DNA from: JAAETI01 sp965368515
GTDB lineage: Bacteria > Actinomycetota > Acidimicrobiia > Spongiisociales > UBA5794
Length of the DNA stretch: 6,931 bases
Assembly (NCBI GenBank): GCA_965368515.1
Contig: CBDUNF010000183.1
Location: forward strand, 1-6,931
Direction of reading: 5' to 3'
Part shown: positions 6,185 through 6,931 of the stretch, piece by piece
Position numbering within the stretch: the first letter of the stretch is position 1
How the letters are laid out: every line of letters begins with the position of its first letter
Notes under the pieces: generated by a model
Databases searched by the model: none
Seen by the model: only the letters and a program-made list of their open reading frames with translations
What the model was told of the DNA's origin: nothing
Program-made: the position numbers and the translations under genes

Positions 6185-6697
6185 CTACGCCGATCCTGCC
6201 GTGTCACCGAGATGCAGCAGGACCGTCTTGAGGTGTTGTTCCAGATCAGAACGCTGCCGATCGGTGAGCGAGCCAATGATCTGCTGCTCGATCTCCATGT
6301 GAGTCACCACCACTTCGTCGACAAGCTCCAGACCACCGGGAGTAAGGCGCACGATCACCTTGCGCCGGTCCTGGGCGGCAACTCGCTCGACGAGCCCGCG
6401 TGCTTCGAGCCGGTCGATGCGATTCGTCATCGCGCCAGTGGTGACCATCGTTTGCCGGACCAGGTCACCGGCCGCCAGCTCGAACGGCTCGCCGGACCGA
6501 CGCAGCGTGGCCATGACATCGAACATCCAGGCTTCGATTCCGTGCCGGGCGAAGTTCTCCCCGAGCACCTTATCGACAAGTCGAGACAGACGAGAGATCC
6601 GTCCCACGATCGCGAGCGGCGATGCGTCCACATCGGGACGCTGCCGGTTCCATTGATTGATGATGCGATCAACGACGTCGCGCTTGCTGTCAGCCAT
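6185..6697 (-). CDS. MarR-family transcriptional regulator
   Basis: A 170-residue winged-helix DNA-binding protein, expected to act as a dimer and release DNA when a small ligand binds. The start at 6697 lies 59 bases from the divergent exporter gene. The N-terminal helices (about 25-52) and C-terminal helices (about 122-165) would form the dimer interface. The winged helix spans about 57-120, with the recognition helix around 84-99 (VTTGAMTNRIDRLEARGLV) and the wing ending in DRRKVIVRLTPGG (110-122), which is the MarR signature. Its divergent pairing with a DMT-type exporter suggests it represses that gene and itself, as is common in this family. On the other side it is followed by glnD after 56 bases on the same strand, so some read-through into glnD is possible. 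The ligand cannot be told from the sequence. Confidence 0.93.
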   Translation of the reverse strand: MADSKRDVVDRIINQWNRQRPDVDASPLAIVGRISRLSRLVDKVLGENFARHGIEAWMFDVMATLRRSGEPFELAAGDLVRQTMVTTGAMTNRIDRLEARGLVERVAAQDRRKVIVRLTPGGLELVDEVVVTHMEIEQQIIGSLTDRQRSDLEQHLKTVLLHLGDTAGSA

Positions 6698-6703
6698 GCG
6701 AAC

Positions 6704-6731
6704 ACACTACCTGACCTTCAGTTGACGTAAA
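6704..6731 (-). promoter_or_regulatory. Candidate promoter of the MarR-family gene
   Basis: On the minus strand, TTTACG (6726-6731) and TAGTGT (6704-6709) are spaced by 16 bases. TAGTGT ends 6 bases before the ATG at 6697, which fits a leaderless or near-leaderless start. A weak alternative ribosome site, AGGTAG, overlaps the -10. The -35 overlaps that of the opposite promoter by two bases, so the two could be regulated together. Confidence 0.4.
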
Positions 6732-6749
6732 GAAGTTTAATGTTAAGAT
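6722..6749 (+). promoter_or_regulatory. Candidate promoter of the DMT-family exporter gene
   Basis: TTGACG at 6722-6727 matches five of six bases of the -35 consensus. TAAGAT at 6744-6749 is a TAnnnT -10, 16 bases downstream and 7 bases before the ATG at 6757. GATAAT at 6747-6752 is an alternative -10 with a 19-base spacer. No Shine-Dalgarno precedes the ATG, so a leaderless mRNA is likely. The stretch 6728-6756 is markedly AT-rich compared with the rest of the window. Confidence 0.5.
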
Positions 6750-6761
6750 AATCAACATGAA
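6737..6761. promoter_or_regulatory. Candidate operator for the MarR-family regulator over the exporter start
   Basis: ATGTT at 6740-6744 and AACAT at 6754-6758 form an inverted repeat centred on 6749. It extends outward by matching TT (6737-6738) and AA (6760-6761), with one unmatched pair between. A second, wider inverted repeat, GTTGA at 6721-6725 and TCAAC at 6752-6756, overlaps it. The repeat covers the proposed -10 and the ATG, so binding would block the exporter promoter. The length and AT-rich nature suit MarR-family operators. Confidence 0.42.
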
Positions 6762-6931
6762 GAAACCGTCGACCGGACTCGCGTGGACTGCGCTGGCAAC
6801 ATTGCTCGCGCCGATTGCGTGGGGAACCACCTACGTCACGATCACCGAACTCCTTCCCGATGGCCGCCCCTTATTGGTGGCAGCCATGCGAGTGGTGCCG
6901 GCGGGGCTGGCTCTCCTCCTGATCGGTCGGT
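6757..6931 (+). CDS. DMT superfamily transporter, EamA family (3' truncated by window)
   Basis: The ATG at 6757 opens 58 codons that run off the right edge. The N-terminus has a short basic start (MKKPSTG), a first membrane helix at about residues 8-28 containing APIAWGTTYV, then the loop ITELLPDGRP and a second helix at about 39-57 with MRVVPAGLALLLIGR. The order W-G-T-T-Y, then LLP-x-G-R-P, then R-x-x-P-A-G is typical of EamA/RhaT-type exporters, which usually have ten helices and move amino acids or other metabolites out of the cell. It is divergent from a MarR-family gene that probably controls it. The substrate cannot be assigned from this fragment. The upstream region offers -35 and -10 elements and no Shine-Dalgarno. 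Confidence 0.88.
   Translation, partial: MKKPSTGLAWTALATLLAPIAWGTTYVTITELLPDGRPLLVAAMRVVPAGLALLLIGR

Noticed and set aside
1..6931. tRNA, rRNA, CRISPR array, insertion sequence or attachment site
   Set aside because: I looked for these and saw no supporting structure, repeat array or transposase/integrase motif.

Overview
The window looks like chromosomal DNA from a GC-rich actinobacterium. The clues are the high-GC codon use, the Thr/Pro-rich surface linker at the left edge, the GlnR-type operator half-sites upstream of amtB, the clustering of amtB, glnK and glnD, and several genes that appear to lack a Shine-Dalgarno but carry a TAnnnT -10 element 6-7 bases before the ATG. A lineage such as Acidimicrobiia is possible, but that is inference; nothing here fixes the taxon.

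Layout. Positions 1-393 (+) hold the C-terminal 130 codons of an unrecognised membrane protein with a Thr/Pro-rich linker. Its stop overlaps the start of a membrane-bound sensor histidine kinase (393-1745, +) as TGATG. A 219-base intergenic region follows, with a phased array of GlnR-like half-sites and a possible 5'-leader hairpin. Then come the ammonium transporter gene amtB (1965-3293, +) and the PII signal protein gene glnK (3321-3659, +). The PII-modifying enzyme gene glnD (3717-6128, -) faces amtB-glnK tail to tail, and the two units share a long stem-loop at the junction. Upstream of glnD on the same strand is a MarR-family regulator gene (6185-6697, -). It is divergent from a DMT/EamA-family exporter gene (6757 to the right edge, +), which is truncated by the window.

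How the genes fit together. AmtB imports ammonium, GlnK docks on and blocks AmtB when nitrogen is sufficient, and GlnD senses glutamine and modifies or demodifies GlnK. This is a complete ammonium-uptake control module, but with glnD inverted relative to the amtB-glnK-glnD operon order known from Streptomyces and Corynebacterium. The amtB upstream region carries six 5-bp half-sites, each ending in AC and spaced exactly 11 bp apart, which suggests control by GlnR or a related OmpR-type regulator. The MarR/DMT pair is a typical regulator-exporter arrangement with overlapping divergent promoters and a candidate operator over the exporter start. The histidine kinase and its partner membrane protein form a separate translationally coupled unit with no response regulator in view.

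The protein-coding content is mostly recognisable and ordinary. I see no clear evidence of an undescribed multi-gene system, mobile element, RNA gene or CRISPR array. The observations most worth checking are regulatory: the 11-bp-phased array, the convergent hairpin, the leader hairpin, the leaderless-type promoters, and the uncharacterised gene coupled to the kinase.
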